Origin: DATARH01 sp963712835
Lineage (GTDB): Bacteria > Pseudomonadota > Alphaproteobacteria > ATCC43930 > CGMCC-115725
Assembly: GCA_963712835.1 (NCBI GenBank)
Contig: CAVQJJ010000007.1
Location: forward strand, 186,001-250,000
Reading direction: 5' to 3'
DNA: 64,000 bases
Part shown: piece after piece, positions 52,010 to 61,282 of the stretch
How positions within the stretch are numbered: position 1 is the first letter of the stretch
How the letters are laid out: each line of letters opens with the position of its first letter
Translations under genes and position numbers: made by a program
Notes under the pieces: model-generated
Told to the model about the DNA's origin: nothing
Database searches by the model: none
What the model saw: only the letters and a program-made list of their open reading frames with translations

Positions 52010-52243
52010 TCAGCTTGGGGAATTGAGGAAATTTGACGAATCAGGTTTCGGACGAGCCTCGCGCGTGCTCGCGACAGCAAGACCGCTGCGCCAGATGGAG
52101 GCCTGCCGAGAAGCCTTGCCGACAATGTAGGCGACTCCTTCCGGCCCTACCTGTGCGGTGTGTTGGCACCCCGCCACGGTCTCGCAGTGGTCGCCCGCCC
52201 GGAACGTCTCGGCCTTATTGTCGCGAACGATGGTGATCTCGCC
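52010..52243 (-). pseudogene. Possible cupin-domain remnant
   Basis: Between 52243 and about 52110 the minus strand reads GEITIVRDNKAETFRAGDHC, then GCQHTAQVGPEGVAYIVG, which looks like the C-terminal half of a small cupin. The codon just upstream is TAG and no start is available, so only a fragment is left; it runs on unconserved to TGA at 52010. The rest of the gap between the kinase gene and 52316 shows nothing I can support. Confidence 0.35.
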
Positions 52244-52316
52244 CTATGCGAAAGGCCGCGTCAGGCGGGGCGCTTGGCCTATCCGGTGATGGAAAAGACC
52301 GTTATCATTGCCGAAG

Positions 52317-53537
52317 ATGAGTGAAATATTACCCAAAATTTTCGTCTGCTATACTCGTCACGAGCACGATTGCATCTACGGCGCGAACATTGTCGAGTAT
52401 CTGAGCAGTCAAAGCATCGCATCGGAAGTAATCGAGCTGAGTGATACTGGTCTGCGGCCAGAGTTGCAACGCTGTCTTGAGGAGCCGCGGGCCGGGGTTT
52501 TGAGCTTCAATGCGACGCTCGATCGCTCGTGGTTGGCGTCGGGTCATTTCCTTGAGGTCGCCGAGCGCCGCGGCCTTTCGGTCATGCAGTGGATCCTCGA
52601 TCATCCGTCCAGCCGCTGGCCCGAGTTCAGCGCCTCGACGGCGAGCAATTCGTGCTTCCTTTTGAACTCTCGTCAACAGCAACACTATTTTACGACTTAT
52701 TGCCTGCCGGGGGCATTGACGGCGGTTACCGGCGGCGTGGGCCCGAATCGACGTACCCGCGTCAGCGACCTGGACCTGAGGGAATTTGTCAGTCGGCCGC
52801 TGCCTTGCCTGATCCCGCTCGGCCTGCGCCGCCTGCGCAGTGTCGCAGAGCACGACGCTGCATGCGCGACGCTTCCCCCGGGGCTTGCCGGCATCGTCAA
52901 CACCGCCGCCGCGAGCGCGCGGCACGACCTTACCGGCCCGCTGCATCCGCATGTGGCTGCGGCATTGACGGCGGACGCGGAAGTTGCCTCGCCGGCAACG
53001 TTCGATAGGCTCTGCCGACTGGCCGAGGAGGCCGTGCAGACGTTCCGCCGGCTGCACATCTTCTCGATCGCAAGGGACTTTCCCGCGCTGATACAGTCCG
53101 ATGCTTCCGCCGCGCCCTTCGCCGAGGGCGGGGTGGCGGCATTCGCTAGCGATGTCGGGATGTCGGAGACGCTGGAGCGAATGCCCACATGCCGGGCGGT
53201 GCTCAGCGTGACGCCGATGAACGACATGGTCCACGACCGGACGATGAACGCGGTGAATGCCGGCTGCGTCGCCATCGCCGAGGACAACGCCGCCAATCGC
53301 GAAATCTTCGCCCAGGGCGAAAATGCGCTGCTGTTCCGCTATGACGACGACAGCCTCGCCAAGTGCCTGGACATTGTTTGCAACCAGCCCGAGCGCGCCT
53401 TCGAGATCGCCCGGGCCGGGATGAAGCTACGCGACGACCCACGGCTGCGCTTTGGCCAGTTCGCCAACATCGTCGACCTCGTTCGGCGCGGACGAAGCCA
53501 CTCGTTCGCCGCGCCCCGGACATCGCAGGACGCTTAG
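52317..53537 (+). CDS. Glycosyltransferase-like protein, GT-B C-terminal domain (CgeB-like)
   Basis: A 406-residue protein. The C-terminal part reads RAVLSVTPMNDMVHDRTMNA, then VNAGCVAIAEDNAANREIFA and NALLFRYDDDSLAKCLDIV, the pattern of family-1-type transferases of the CgeB group, where a sugar-nucleotide binds beside a conserved Glu. The N-terminal half (VCYTRHEHDCIYGANIVEYL) is poorly conserved. The substrate is unknown. Its stop overlaps the stop of the convergent methyltransferase by a few bases. Surface glycan or glycoprotein modification is plausible. Confidence 0.65.
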   Translation: MSEILPKIFVCYTRHEHDCIYGANIVEYLSSQSIASEVIELSDTGLRPELQRCLEEPRAGVLSFNATLDRSWLASGHFLEVAERRGLSVMQWILDHPSSRWPEFSASTASNSCFLLNSRQQQHYFTTYCLPGALTAVTGGVGPNRRTRVSDLDLREFVSRPLPCLIPLGLRRLRSVAEHDAACATLPPGLAGIVNTAAASARHDLTGPLHPHVAAALTADAEVASPATFDRLCRLAEEAVQTFRRLHIFSIARDFPALIQSDASAAPFAEGGVAAFASDVGMSETLERMPTCRAVLSVTPMNDMVHDRTMNAVNAGCVAIAEDNAANREIFAQGENALLFRYDDDSLAKCLDIVCNQPERAFEIARAGMKLRDDPRLRFGQFANIVDLVRRGRSHSFAAPRTSQDA

Positions 53538-54793
53538 CCGAAGAACGCCGCGCCCACCGACCCGCGGAAATTGTAGGCCGGGACGCCGTGATTGTCAGCG
53601 AAGTCCCAGAGCGACGAGCTCCCGGCGATTTTGTCAGCGACGACGATCGACGGTGCCGACAGCTTTCGCTTCGCCTCTTGAAATTCGAACATCATTTGGT
53701 CGTAGCTGTGATCGGAATTGTGGAAGAAGACATCGATCGAATCCAATTTGGAGACGATCTCCGGGAGCAGCGTCTTGGCGTCGCCGTCGTGAAGGTCGAG
53801 GGCGCCGCGGCAATTGTCGGGGACCATCCAGCCGAGGCTTTCGCGATCGACGACGACCTCGTCGAAAACCGTCCCTGCTCGCCGCCACGGGTCTTCGGCA
53901 TCAAAGATATTGGCGTGGCCGATTGCATGGAGCCTCCCCCCATTGCCGTTCTTTGCCAGCGCCAGCAGGATCAGACCGCTCGAGAGACCGTTGGCGATGC
54001 CGGTTTGCACCAGCGTTCGCGGGCGCAATCTCCGGACTAGCCAATAGATGAACAAGCCGTCGCCGAGGTTCACCCAGCCGGGATTGTAGTGTGCATGATA
54101 GCGACTGCTGGCCTCCTGGAAGAATCGCTCGGCCTTCGCCTTGCGCTCGAACAGCTGGTCGGCGCCGGGAACCTCGTTAACTTCGGCTAGGGCCAACTGC
54201 AATTGCTCGGTCCAGGCGCGCTCGTCTATCTGGTCGGCGAGCATGATCGTGCGGACCGCACGCAGCGCCGGGTTGACGCTTGGTTTATCGCCGTTGAGCA
54301 GCGTGTCGGGAAAGTTGCGGGCGAGCAGGGGGTCGTAATCGGGGTGGTCGGTATTGTAGGTTTTTGGCGCCCGCAGCAGCGGCAGGTTTCGCTGTGCACC
54401 CCCGCGAGGCGCGGTGTGCATTGTCCTACCGACCAGGCCCAACTGGGCAATCAGTTCGTTAAACTTGGTCTCGATAGCATGCTGCCCACTCTCCAAGAGT
54501 AGCGGGATGCTCTCAACCATCCCGGATATCGCGGATAATCCATTGTCGATACCGCTTTGTGCAGCGGCAAAGTTGTCGTTGCTCTTGATGAGCTTATTCA
54601 ATTTGTCATTGATGATGCGCTGTTCGTTACGAAGCTCACCGATTATTTCGCCGAATTTGATGTTCAACAATGCTGACTGGTTGACGACCGCATCGCGGAT
54701 TTCGCCATTCGATCGGACGAGCTTGTCGAGAGCGCGGATCAATGAGGCAAAAGGGGCGGGTTCACCCACCGCCGCCGGCCCGTCCGAGTTCAT
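53534..54793 (-). CDS. Class I SAM-dependent methyltransferase with N-terminal helical/coiled-coil region
   Basis: A 419-residue protein in two parts. Residues 15-125 are long helices with heptad-like spacing (GEIIGELRNEQRIINDKLNK), probably for oligomerisation. From about 235 a methyltransferase begins: LVQTGIANGLSSGLILLAL replaces the common E-x-G-x-x-x-G motif I, then VVVDRESLGWMVPDNCRGAL, and IDVFFHNSDHSYDQMMFEF gives the acid-His motif seen in sugar or cephalosporin-hydroxylase-like methyltransferases. I start at ATG 54793; the frame is open to 54940. It is convergent with and overlaps the glycosyltransferase end, so the two genes may influence each other's mRNA. Confidence 0.75.
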   Translation of the reverse strand: MNSDGPAAVGEPAPFASLIRALDKLVRSNGEIRDAVVNQSALLNIKFGEIIGELRNEQRIINDKLNKLIKSNDNFAAAQSGIDNGLSAISGMVESIPLLLESGQHAIETKFNELIAQLGLVGRTMHTAPRGGAQRNLPLLRAPKTYNTDHPDYDPLLARNFPDTLLNGDKPSVNPALRAVRTIMLADQIDERAWTEQLQLALAEVNEVPGADQLFERKAKAERFFQEASSRYHAHYNPGWVNLGDGLFIYWLVRRLRPRTLVQTGIANGLSSGLILLALAKNGNGGRLHAIGHANIFDAEDPWRRAGTVFDEVVVDRESLGWMVPDNCRGALDLHDGDAKTLLPEIVSKLDSIDVFFHNSDHSYDQMMFEFQEAKRKLSAPSIVVADKIAGSSSLWDFADNHGVPAYNFRGSVGAAFFG

Positions 54794-55079
54794 TGGTGGT
54801 TCTCGCGCCGGCCGAGGACCAACTGCGGCCGTTGGCAATGGCCCGCTGCCGGAGGGAGCAGATTTCGAACCCACGATACGGTCACGCGCACAGACACTTT
54901 CCGGGATCTCGCCCCCGCCCCAAAGGGTGCGGCGATGCAACCAAACCAGTTTATGTCTTCAATCGCAATGCCCGGCGTGGCCTACGCTTATTGGCAAAAA
55001 CAAAAGCCAGGCGCTTCGCCGCAGACGCACTAGCCTTGGGCCCCGGTGATGCGGGGATATGGGAAACGAGGAGTTAGCC

Positions 55080-55110
55080 AAGGGCGCCGGCAGTTATTTC
55101 CGGCGCCCTT
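55080..55110 (-). terminator. Perfect 11-bp inverted repeat after the beta-helix gene, probable terminator
   Basis: AAGGGCGCCGG and CCGGCGCCCTT flank a 9-nt A/T-rich loop, 6 bp beyond the beta-helix gene stop. The stem is very GC-rich and ends in TT, but there is no long U-tract. The stretch from 54794 to 55079 holds nothing else I can support. Confidence 0.6.
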
Positions 55111-55116
55111 AGCCAA

Positions 55117-56088
55117 TTACTGACCCGTCCCGCTGTAGCCAGAAACCGCGGTGATCGGCGTACCGTCGGTACCATTGCCGGCGAACAGATTATTCTTGAA
55201 GGACTGCAACGTACCGCTGCCGCTTAGGGCCGCAGCGCCGGTAACGTTGTCCGAAATGATGTTCAAACCGAGTCGCAGGGTCCCCGCGGAACCGGTCACC
55301 GCGAGACCCGTATTGGCGCTGTGATCTATCAGGCTGTTCGTGACCAGGCCAGTAAAGGCGCCGCCGGTGCTCGAAACCACCATTCCTATATTGGCGCTAT
55401 TGCTGATGGTGTTGTGATCCGCGTCGACATGGACGGTACCGCCGCCGCCGGAGCCGTCCGCGAAGATGCCGTTAAAGCAGTCCGCGATACGGGTGTTGGT
55501 AACCGTCACGGTCGCGTTGGCGCTGCTGGTCGGCTTCACCAGAATACCGGCGAAACCCACGGTCGGAGCACTGTCGGTGATGATGGTATCTTCGACCGTG
55601 AGTTGGCCGCCCGAAGCATTCGGGGCGTAGTTGATCCCATTCTGTGCGAAATGCCTGATGATGGAGTGCTGGACATGGACGACGCCTGTGCTGAGGACGC
55701 TGATCGCGCTGATGCCCGACCCAGACCCCTCGAAATCGAGGTTCCGCAAGGTAACCGTGGAGCCGGACGGCACGCTGACGACGATCCCGTTGGTTCCGGC
55801 GACAAGCACCCCAGCGGTGCTGCCGTTGCTGCCGTCGATGGTGATCGACTTGGTGATGGTTATCGCGCCGAAGCCGCCCGGATCGAGCACGTCGATCTCG
55901 CCGTTCGTCGCGGTCTTCGATATCGCGCCGGCGAAGGTCTTGCACGGCGCCGTGCGGCTGCACGGGTTGGCATCGTCGCCGACCCCGGAGACCCAGGTCC
56001 GCGTCGCCTGCGCATAGGCAGCCGTCGGTTGATAAAGGACAAAGCTGCAAGCGGCAAAAATAATCAATCCTATCAATATCTTATGCAT
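55117..56088 (-). CDS. Secreted right-handed parallel beta-helix protein
   Basis: A 323-residue exported protein. A signal peptide (MHKILIGLIIFAACSFVLYQ followed by PTAAYAQA) precedes a repetitive Gly/Ser/Thr/Asn-rich region with the short hydrophobic-strand periodicity of pectate-lyase-like beta-helices (ITITKSITIDGSNGSTAGVL, NGIVVSVPSGSTVTLRNLDF). A Cys pair (NPCSRTAPCKTF) lies near the start of the mature part. No catalytic residues are evident, so enzyme activity cannot be claimed. ATG 56088 follows GGAGGAGACG. It lies next to the type II secretion genes and would be a fair substrate candidate. An AT-rich 265-bp gap (56089-56354) separates it from gspK. Confidence 0.8.
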   Translation of the reverse strand: MHKILIGLIIFAACSFVLYQPTAAYAQATRTWVSGVGDDANPCSRTAPCKTFAGAISKTATNGEIDVLDPGGFGAITITKSITIDGSNGSTAGVLVAGTNGIVVSVPSGSTVTLRNLDFEGSGSGISAISVLSTGVVHVQHSIIRHFAQNGINYAPNASGGQLTVEDTIITDSAPTVGFAGILVKPTSSANATVTVTNTRIADCFNGIFADGSGGGGTVHVDADHNTISNSANIGMVVSSTGGAFTGLVTNSLIDHSANTGLAVTGSAGTLRLGLNIISDNVTGAAALSGSGTLQSFKNNLFAGNGTDGTPITAVSGYSGTGQ

Positions 56089-56354
56089 GTTCGTCTCCTC
56101 CTCCGGCAAGCTGGTATTTTAGGTTTATACTATGCTTTATAGTTCGCCTATCAGATATTGTGAGGCGGGTATTGAGGCGTGGTTAACCGATCAGGCTGCG
56201 AGCTCACCGCGCACTTGCGGACGGCTTGCGTCAAATTACGCGTTGTTGCGCGTTACGGTTTCGCTACCTCAGATATTTGTCCGGCGCGGCGAACCGATCA
56301 GGTCTCCGAGTTCGCGCTCGCGTCCCCCTGCCGGTGGCGAGGACATCCTCGCCA

Positions 56355-57380
56355 TCACCGAGAAGAGAGGATTGGAAGAGCGGGAACCGTTGCTGAACCA
56401 GCGCCCCGGTCGAGAGCGCTGAGGGGACGATCGACGGAAAAATCGAGCCGGTAGGGCGCCGCCTCGCCGGGCGTCAGGCGGATCGACACGATGCGCGCCC
56501 GTGGGTCGCCGGCGACCCGCAGCCGCAGCCGAATGATATTGGACGGTATGATTTCCGGCGGGTGATCCTCCGATTGCGTGATCTTCGACCCGCTCTTCAG
56601 CAAGTCGGCACTGGTGATCGGGGTCCCTTGCCGGGCCGCGACCAGCCGGGCTGCCGCCGCCTGGTCGATGCCCGCTAATGCGGCAAGAACCGGGACCGGC
56701 GCGGCGTTGATGCTGAGCCCACCGACCGGACCCGCGGTCACCATGTCGGCAAACGCCGGCGCGCCACGCCATAGCGCCGCGGAATGCGGCCAATCGAGGA
56801 TGCGATAGGGTTCCCAGGGGCTGACCAGCCGGGAGTGGCGCGGCGCCGGCAAGCCGGCGGCGTCATAATCCGCCTCGCGGCGCATCGTCGTTTGCGGGTC
56901 AGGGTGTGTGGTCTGGTATTGGCCCAGTTCAGTGGCCATGGTGTTGCTGTCGGGCGTCGAGACGCCATAGGCGCCGAGCAGCCGCGTCAGTGAATCGCGG
57001 CTCGGATTGCTTAAATCGTAGAGCCCGCCTTCATCCTGGAGCCGAATGACCACGTCGCCGATCCGGTAGGTTCGTCCGTCGAGCGCGATGAACGGCTTTT
57101 GCCGACCCTGCACGACGTCGGTCTGGCCGGCGCCGGGCTCGGCCGGAGGCGACGGAGGTTCGAGGCCCCGCGAACCAAAGCCGGCGGTAACCATGACGAG
57201 AATGGCGCTGTCGGTGGCGTCGATCAGCGCCTGCTCGTTGGCGACCCGCGCCTGAAGCGCCGCCGCACGATCGAGCGCGGTGGTGATCCAGCCCTCGACG
57301 ATCACCGCAACGACCGCCAGCAGCGCGACCAGCCACAGGGTGGTGATCAGCGCAAATCCGTCTTCCGAGGCGCGCCTCAT
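56355..57380 (-). CDS. gspK: Type II secretion system minor pseudopilin GspK
   Basis: A 341-residue minor pseudopilin, the large tip subunit of the T2SS pseudopilus. The prepilin site is EDG-FALITTLWLVALLAVVAV; as usual for GspK the +5 Glu is missing. A large globular part follows with GLYDLSNPSRDSLTRLLGAY and LSINAAPVPVLAALAGIDQA, the SAM-like inserted domain typical of GspK. Its ATG overlaps the gspJ stop (ATGA); the frame is open upstream to 57545 but that lies inside gspJ. Confidence 0.9.
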   Translation of the reverse strand: MRRASEDGFALITTLWLVALLAVVAVIVEGWITTALDRAAALQARVANEQALIDATDSAILVMVTAGFGSRGLEPPSPPAEPGAGQTDVVQGRQKPFIALDGRTYRIGDVVIRLQDEGGLYDLSNPSRDSLTRLLGAYGVSTPDSNTMATELGQYQTTHPDPQTTMRREADYDAAGLPAPRHSRLVSPWEPYRILDWPHSAALWRGAPAFADMVTAGPVGGLSINAAPVPVLAALAGIDQAAAARLVAARQGTPITSADLLKSGSKITQSEDHPPEIIPSNIIRLRLRVAGDPRARIVSIRLTPGEAAPYRLDFSVDRPLSALDRGAGSATVPALPILSSR

Positions 57381-58006
57381 GGCTCTTTTGCACTGGTCCG
57401 CAACGGGGTGCGATCGGCGCGCGGCGCCGCGAGGATCGGCCAGGGCTCGTCGCCCTTGACCGCATCGAGCCGGATCAACAGCGGCAGCTCGCTTGCCTCT
57501 TTGTCCGGAGGCCACTTGTCGCGGCAGACGAAATCCGGCCCGCAATAGCGCAAGCCGCCAACATCACCGGGCCAGGACGCGATATCCATGGTGCGGTCGT
57601 TGCGGTCGCGGTAGCGCAGATGGGTGCGGCCGGCGCCCGCGTCGAAGACGACCTCCCAGGTTATCACCGTCGGCACCCCGGCGGCGGCGTCGAGCGGAGC
57701 AAGCGTAAGTCCGGTCAGATGATGGGCGTCGCCGGTGAAATGCCCGGCGCCGGTGCGGGTATCGGCCACCAAACCGCCCACCGTCGAGCGAAACCAGTCC
57801 GCCACCAGGGTGGGAGCCTCGACCCCATCAAGGAACGTCGCCAGCCGCAGCCGGATGTCGAGAATGCGGTCGAACGCGGTCAGCAGCACGCCGCTGATCA
57901 GCGCGACGATGACCAACACCACCAACAACTCCACCAAGGTGAAGCCGCCAGGCGCGCCCGGTTGCCGCCTAGACGGCCGGCTCGGCGGTATCGAGGCCGG
58001 TGACAC
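57377..58006 (-). CDS. gspJ: Type II secretion system minor pseudopilin GspJ
   Basis: A 209-residue pseudopilin. The type III signal peptide reads PGG-FTLVELLVVLVIVALISG with the +5 Glu present. The globular domain carries a long stretch with LRYRDRNDRTMDIASWPGDV and two Cys (YCGPDFVC). The start is GTG 58006, 38 bp inside gspE, so it is translationally coupled. With GspK and GspI it would form the pseudopilus tip. Confidence 0.88.
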   Translation of the reverse strand: MSPASIPPSRPSRRQPGAPGGFTLVELLVVLVIVALISGVLLTAFDRILDIRLRLATFLDGVEAPTLVADWFRSTVGGLVADTRTGAGHFTGDAHHLTGLTLAPLDAAAGVPTVITWEVVFDAGAGRTHLRYRDRNDRTMDIASWPGDVGGLRYCGPDFVCRDKWPPDKEASELPLLIRLDAVKGDEPWPILAAPRADRTPLRTSAKEP

Positions 58007-59771
58007 GGATGACCTCGTCGAGGCTGGTGATTCCGGCTGCCGCCTTGCACAGGCCGTCCTGGCGCAGCGAGCGGAACCCCGCCTGGCGTGCGATTGACGC
58101 CGCCTGGTGCGCCGGCGCGCGCTGCAGGATCGCCTCGCGCAGCGGCGCGATCATCTCGATCATCTCATAGATGGCGAGCCGGCCCTTGTACCCGGCGCCA
58201 AGACAGGCCGGGCAGCCGACGTGAGAGCGCCAGCGCGGTTCCTCGCGCGGCGCCGGCCGGCGCATGACCGCGAATTCGTCGGCGATCTCGCCAATCGGCG
58301 GCGGCGCCGGCGCGGCGCAGCTCGGGCAGAGCTTGCGCACCAGGCGCTGTGCCAGGACGCCACGCAGCCCCGAGGCGACCAGGAACGGTTCCAGGCCCAT
58401 GTCCATTAGTCGGGTGAATGCCGAGATGGCGTCGTTGGTATGCAGCGTCGAGAACACCAAGTGGCCGGTGAGCGAGGCTTGCACCGCGATCTGCGCGGTT
58501 TCGAGATCGCGGATCTCGCCGATCATGACGATGTCCGGGTCCTGGCGCAGCAGCGAGCGCAGCGCCCGGGCAAAGGTGTAGCCGATGTCGGGATGAACCT
58601 GAACCTGGTTCACCCCGCGGATGTCGTATTCGACAGGATCTTCGACGGTGATGATTTTCTTGGTGCCGTCGGTGATCGCCTCGAGCGCGGTGTAGAGCGT
58701 TGTCGACTTGCCCGAGCCGGTCGGGCCGGTCACCAGCACGATGCCGTTCGGCTGGGTAATCGCAGTGCTGAAGATCGCGCGGTGATCCGGCTCCATGCCG
58801 AGCTTTTCGAGCGTGAAATGCTCGCGCTCTTTGGGCAGCAGCCGCAATACGAGCGACTCGCCCCAGGTGCCGGGCAGCGCCGAGACACGGATATCGACGT
58901 CCTGGCCGTTGATGCGCTGGCTGGTGCGGCCATCCTGCGGCAGGCGTCGCTCCGCGATGTCCATGCCGGAGAGCAGCTTGACCCGCGAGGCGACAGCGTC
59001 GAAGCGGTCGCGCGACAAGGTGAGGCGCGTGTGCAGGACGCCATCGATGCGGTAGCGGATGCGGAAATGCCGTTCCTCGGGCTCGATGTGGATGTCCGAG
59101 GCGCGCTCGTTCAAGGATTGCGACAGGGTGTTGCTGACCAGCTCGACGACCGGCGCCTCCTCGGCGAGCTCGCGCAAATGCATGACCTCGTCGAGCGGAT
59201 CGTGCCGGTCCTGGTGCTGCGCCCGCTCGACAAGATCGAGTATCCGGTCGAGATCCTGGTTCAGCGTCACGCACCAATGGATGGCGTAGTCGGCGGCAAA
59301 ACAGCGCTCGATTGTCTCGGCGAGGGCCGGCAGCAGCGGATCGCGCGCGACGCAATTGACGCGGCCTTGTTCCGGCTCTTCCCAAATGATTGCTTCCTGA
59401 TCGAGCCACCATTCCGGAGGATGTCCGGACCGCTCGATCGTCTCGAGGATGAGGGCCGGGTCGCTCGGGAGATCGCCGCCGGCGAGGATCGGAAAGCCGA
59501 GTTGTTCTGAAAGCACGGCTAAAAGATCGCTTTCCGATAGCGCACCGATGCGCACGAGGATGCCGCCGAGCCGTCCACCGAAGCGCGTCTGAAAGGCGAG
59601 GCCGCGCTCTAGATCGATTGCGCTGACAAGGCCCCGGGCAATGAGCATCTGCCCGAGCAGACGCGCCGACGGAACCGCCGGCGCTTCCGGACTCAGATCC
59701 TTTGCTGACAACTCCGAGACGTCGGACACCATGCGGCCGCTGTACTCGCCAAATGCAACTCTCGTTTTCAT
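57969..59771 (-). CDS. gspE: Type II secretion system ATPase GspE
   Basis: A 600-residue secretion ATPase that powers pseudopilus assembly at the inner membrane. The N1E-type N-terminal domain (LLGQMLIARGLVSAIDLERG) is followed by LNERASDIHIEPEERHFRIR, Walker A GPTGSGKSTTLY, the Asp box ITVEDPVEYDIRGVNQVQV, Walker B DIVMIGEIRDLETAQIA, the His box TGHLVFSTLHTNDAISAF and a zinc module made of CPSC and CPAC. I start at ATG 59771; upstream codons to 59912 are Arg-rich and unconserved. It is divergent from gspG across about 115 bp. Confidence 0.95.
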   Translation of the reverse strand: MKTRVAFGEYSGRMVSDVSELSAKDLSPEAPAVPSARLLGQMLIARGLVSAIDLERGLAFQTRFGGRLGGILVRIGALSESDLLAVLSEQLGFPILAGGDLPSDPALILETIERSGHPPEWWLDQEAIIWEEPEQGRVNCVARDPLLPALAETIERCFAADYAIHWCVTLNQDLDRILDLVERAQHQDRHDPLDEVMHLRELAEEAPVVELVSNTLSQSLNERASDIHIEPEERHFRIRYRIDGVLHTRLTLSRDRFDAVASRVKLLSGMDIAERRLPQDGRTSQRINGQDVDIRVSALPGTWGESLVLRLLPKEREHFTLEKLGMEPDHRAIFSTAITQPNGIVLVTGPTGSGKSTTLYTALEAITDGTKKIITVEDPVEYDIRGVNQVQVHPDIGYTFARALRSLLRQDPDIVMIGEIRDLETAQIAVQASLTGHLVFSTLHTNDAISAFTRLMDMGLEPFLVASGLRGVLAQRLVRKLCPSCAAPAPPPIGEIADEFAVMRRPAPREEPRWRSHVGCPACLGAGYKGRLAIYEMIEMIAPLREAILQRAPAHQAASIARQAGFRSLRQDGLCKAAAGITSLDEVIRVTGLDTAEPAV

Positions 59772-59887
59772 CCGCCGGTCGCCGCGAGTCAACGCGAGCG
59801 CCAACGGCGAGCCATTAACTTGACGCGCGGGATGGCGGCGGCGTATCCGTCGCCGGCGCCGAACGCGCGTGTGCCGGGATTGCCGCA

Positions 59888-60352
59888 TTGCAGCCCTCGA
59901 TCGCTTTCCCAAAGCCCTCCTCTGAGCGCTCGGCGAGGCGTTGCGCCGGCTTCACGCTGCTCGAATTGTTGATTGTCCTCGTGATTATCGGGTTGCTCGC
60001 GGCGCTGGTTGGCCCGCAGCTGCTCGATCGTCTCGAGGGCTCCAAGGTGACGACGACCGAGACGCAGGTCCGCATGCTAAAGACGGCGCTAGACACGCTG
60101 CGCCTCGACATCGGCCGCTATCCGACCACGCAAGAGGGGCTCGCCCTGTTGACGGAGCCGCCAACCGACCCGGAGCTGCGCCAGCGCTGGCACGGCCCGT
60201 ATCTCAACTCCGCGCTGCCCAACGATGCCTGGGGCCATCCCTATCACTACGCCTTTTCGGGTGCCGGCAATCCCCCGTTTGCCCTTTATAGCGCCGGCGA
60301 TACCGCCGCGGGCGGCGCGGCCAAGGGGATCGGCATCAATCCGCCCGGATAA
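59888..60352 (+). CDS. gspG: Type II secretion system major pseudopilin GspG
   Basis: A 154-residue pseudopilin, the main building block of the pseudopilus. Cleavage is expected at CAG-FTLLELLIVLVIIGLLAA with the +5 Glu. The family body follows: VRMLKTALDTLRLDIGRYPT, TQEGLALLTEPP, and NDAWGHPYHYAFSG at the calcium-binding end. The leader is long (20 residues). Its stop overlaps the next start (ATAATG), so the set gspG-H-I-L-M-C-D reads as one operon. Confidence 0.95.
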   Translation: MQPSIAFPKPSSERSARRCAGFTLLELLIVLVIIGLLAALVGPQLLDRLEGSKVTTTETQVRMLKTALDTLRLDIGRYPTTQEGLALLTEPPTDPELRQRWHGPYLNSALPNDAWGHPYHYAFSGAGNPPFALYSAGDTAAGGAAKGIGINPPG

Positions 60353-60855
60353 TGCCCACCCGGATAATGCCGGGCGCCGCCGGCAGCCGGCAGTTTCAGC
60401 GCGGGTTTACCTTGATCGAGGTGATTGTCGTCCTCGCCATCCTCTCAGCCCTGACGGCGATCGCCTACGCCTATTCGGCGCCGTTGATGGCTCGCGTACG
60501 CGCCGCGTTCGAGCGCGACGATTTCGAACGCCAGCTCCTCGAATTGCCGCTGCGCGTGCGCGACAGCGGCCATGGTGGCATCCTCACTAGCCGCTCAGGT
60601 GAGAACCTCCCCGAGGGAACGCCGCTTCCCGTCGAGGGAAAAGCAGCATCGGACCCGCTTGAGGAATGGCAGGTTTTGCGGATCGACGTCGCCAAGCCAT
60701 GGCGCCTCCTGGTCCCCCGGCCGATCTACTATCATGCTTCCGGCGCCTGTGAAGGCGGCGAGGTCGAGTTTCTGCTGCCACCGGTAACGCTGCGTTACGT
60801 TCTCACGCCGCCGCTATGCCGGCCGCTCTACGACAATGCCGCGCAAACGCGATAA
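60352..60855 (+). CDS. gspH: Type II secretion system minor pseudopilin GspH-like
   Basis: A 167-residue pseudopilin-like protein. The signal reads QRG-FTLIEVIVVLAILSALTA with +5 Glu. The rest is poorly conserved, with a Cys pair near the end (SGACEGG and LCRPLYD). GspH identity rests on position between gspG and gspI and on size. Start and stop overlap both neighbours, so translation is coupled. Confidence 0.75.
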   Translation: MPTRIMPGAAGSRQFQRGFTLIEVIVVLAILSALTAIAYAYSAPLMARVRAAFERDDFERQLLELPLRVRDSGHGGILTSRSGENLPEGTPLPVEGKAASDPLEEWQVLRIDVAKPWRLLVPRPIYYHASGACEGGEVEFLLPPVTLRYVLTPPLCRPLYDNAAQTR

Positions 60856-61282
60856 CGCGGAAGCGGGGTTTACGCTGATCGAGGTCATCGTCGCGCTGGT
60901 GATCCTGTCATCGGCGCTTCTCGCGTTCTACCAGTTTCTCTCGACCTCGATGACCGCCGCCGATCGGGTTCGCGATGCCGCGGACGCGTACGACCGGGAC
61001 CGCAACGGCCTCGCCCTCGCGTCGTCGCTCAATCCAATGGCGACGCCGTCGGGGGAGATCGATCTCAGCGCCTACCGCATTCGTTGGCGGGCGGAGCGCA
61101 TCGGTCCGATCCAGCAAAGCACCGAGTACCCCACCGGCGAGCCCGGCAAGTTCACTGTGGCGCTCTACCGCATCGTCATCGACTTCCCCGGCAACGCAAA
61201 CTTTGCCCCTTTAGAAGTGACGAAACTCGGGTACCATCGCGAAGCCGTGCCCCCCGGAACCTCCTCCGAAACCACAAATTGA
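60836..61282 (+). CDS. gspI: Type II secretion system minor pseudopilin GspI-like
   Basis: A 148-residue pseudopilin. The signal reads EAG-FTLIEVIVALVILSSALL with +5 Glu, typical of GspI. The globular part is short and variable (SAYRIRWRAERIGPIQQSTE). The start lies 20 bp inside gspH and the stop overlaps the TTG start of gspL (TTGA). GspI would make the tip complex with GspJ and GspK from the opposite arm. Confidence 0.8.
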   Translation: MPRKRDNAEAGFTLIEVIVALVILSSALLAFYQFLSTSMTAADRVRDAADAYDRDRNGLALASSLNPMATPSGEIDLSAYRIRWRAERIGPIQQSTEYPTGEPGKFTVALYRIVIDFPGNANFAPLEVTKLGYHREAVPPGTSSETTN

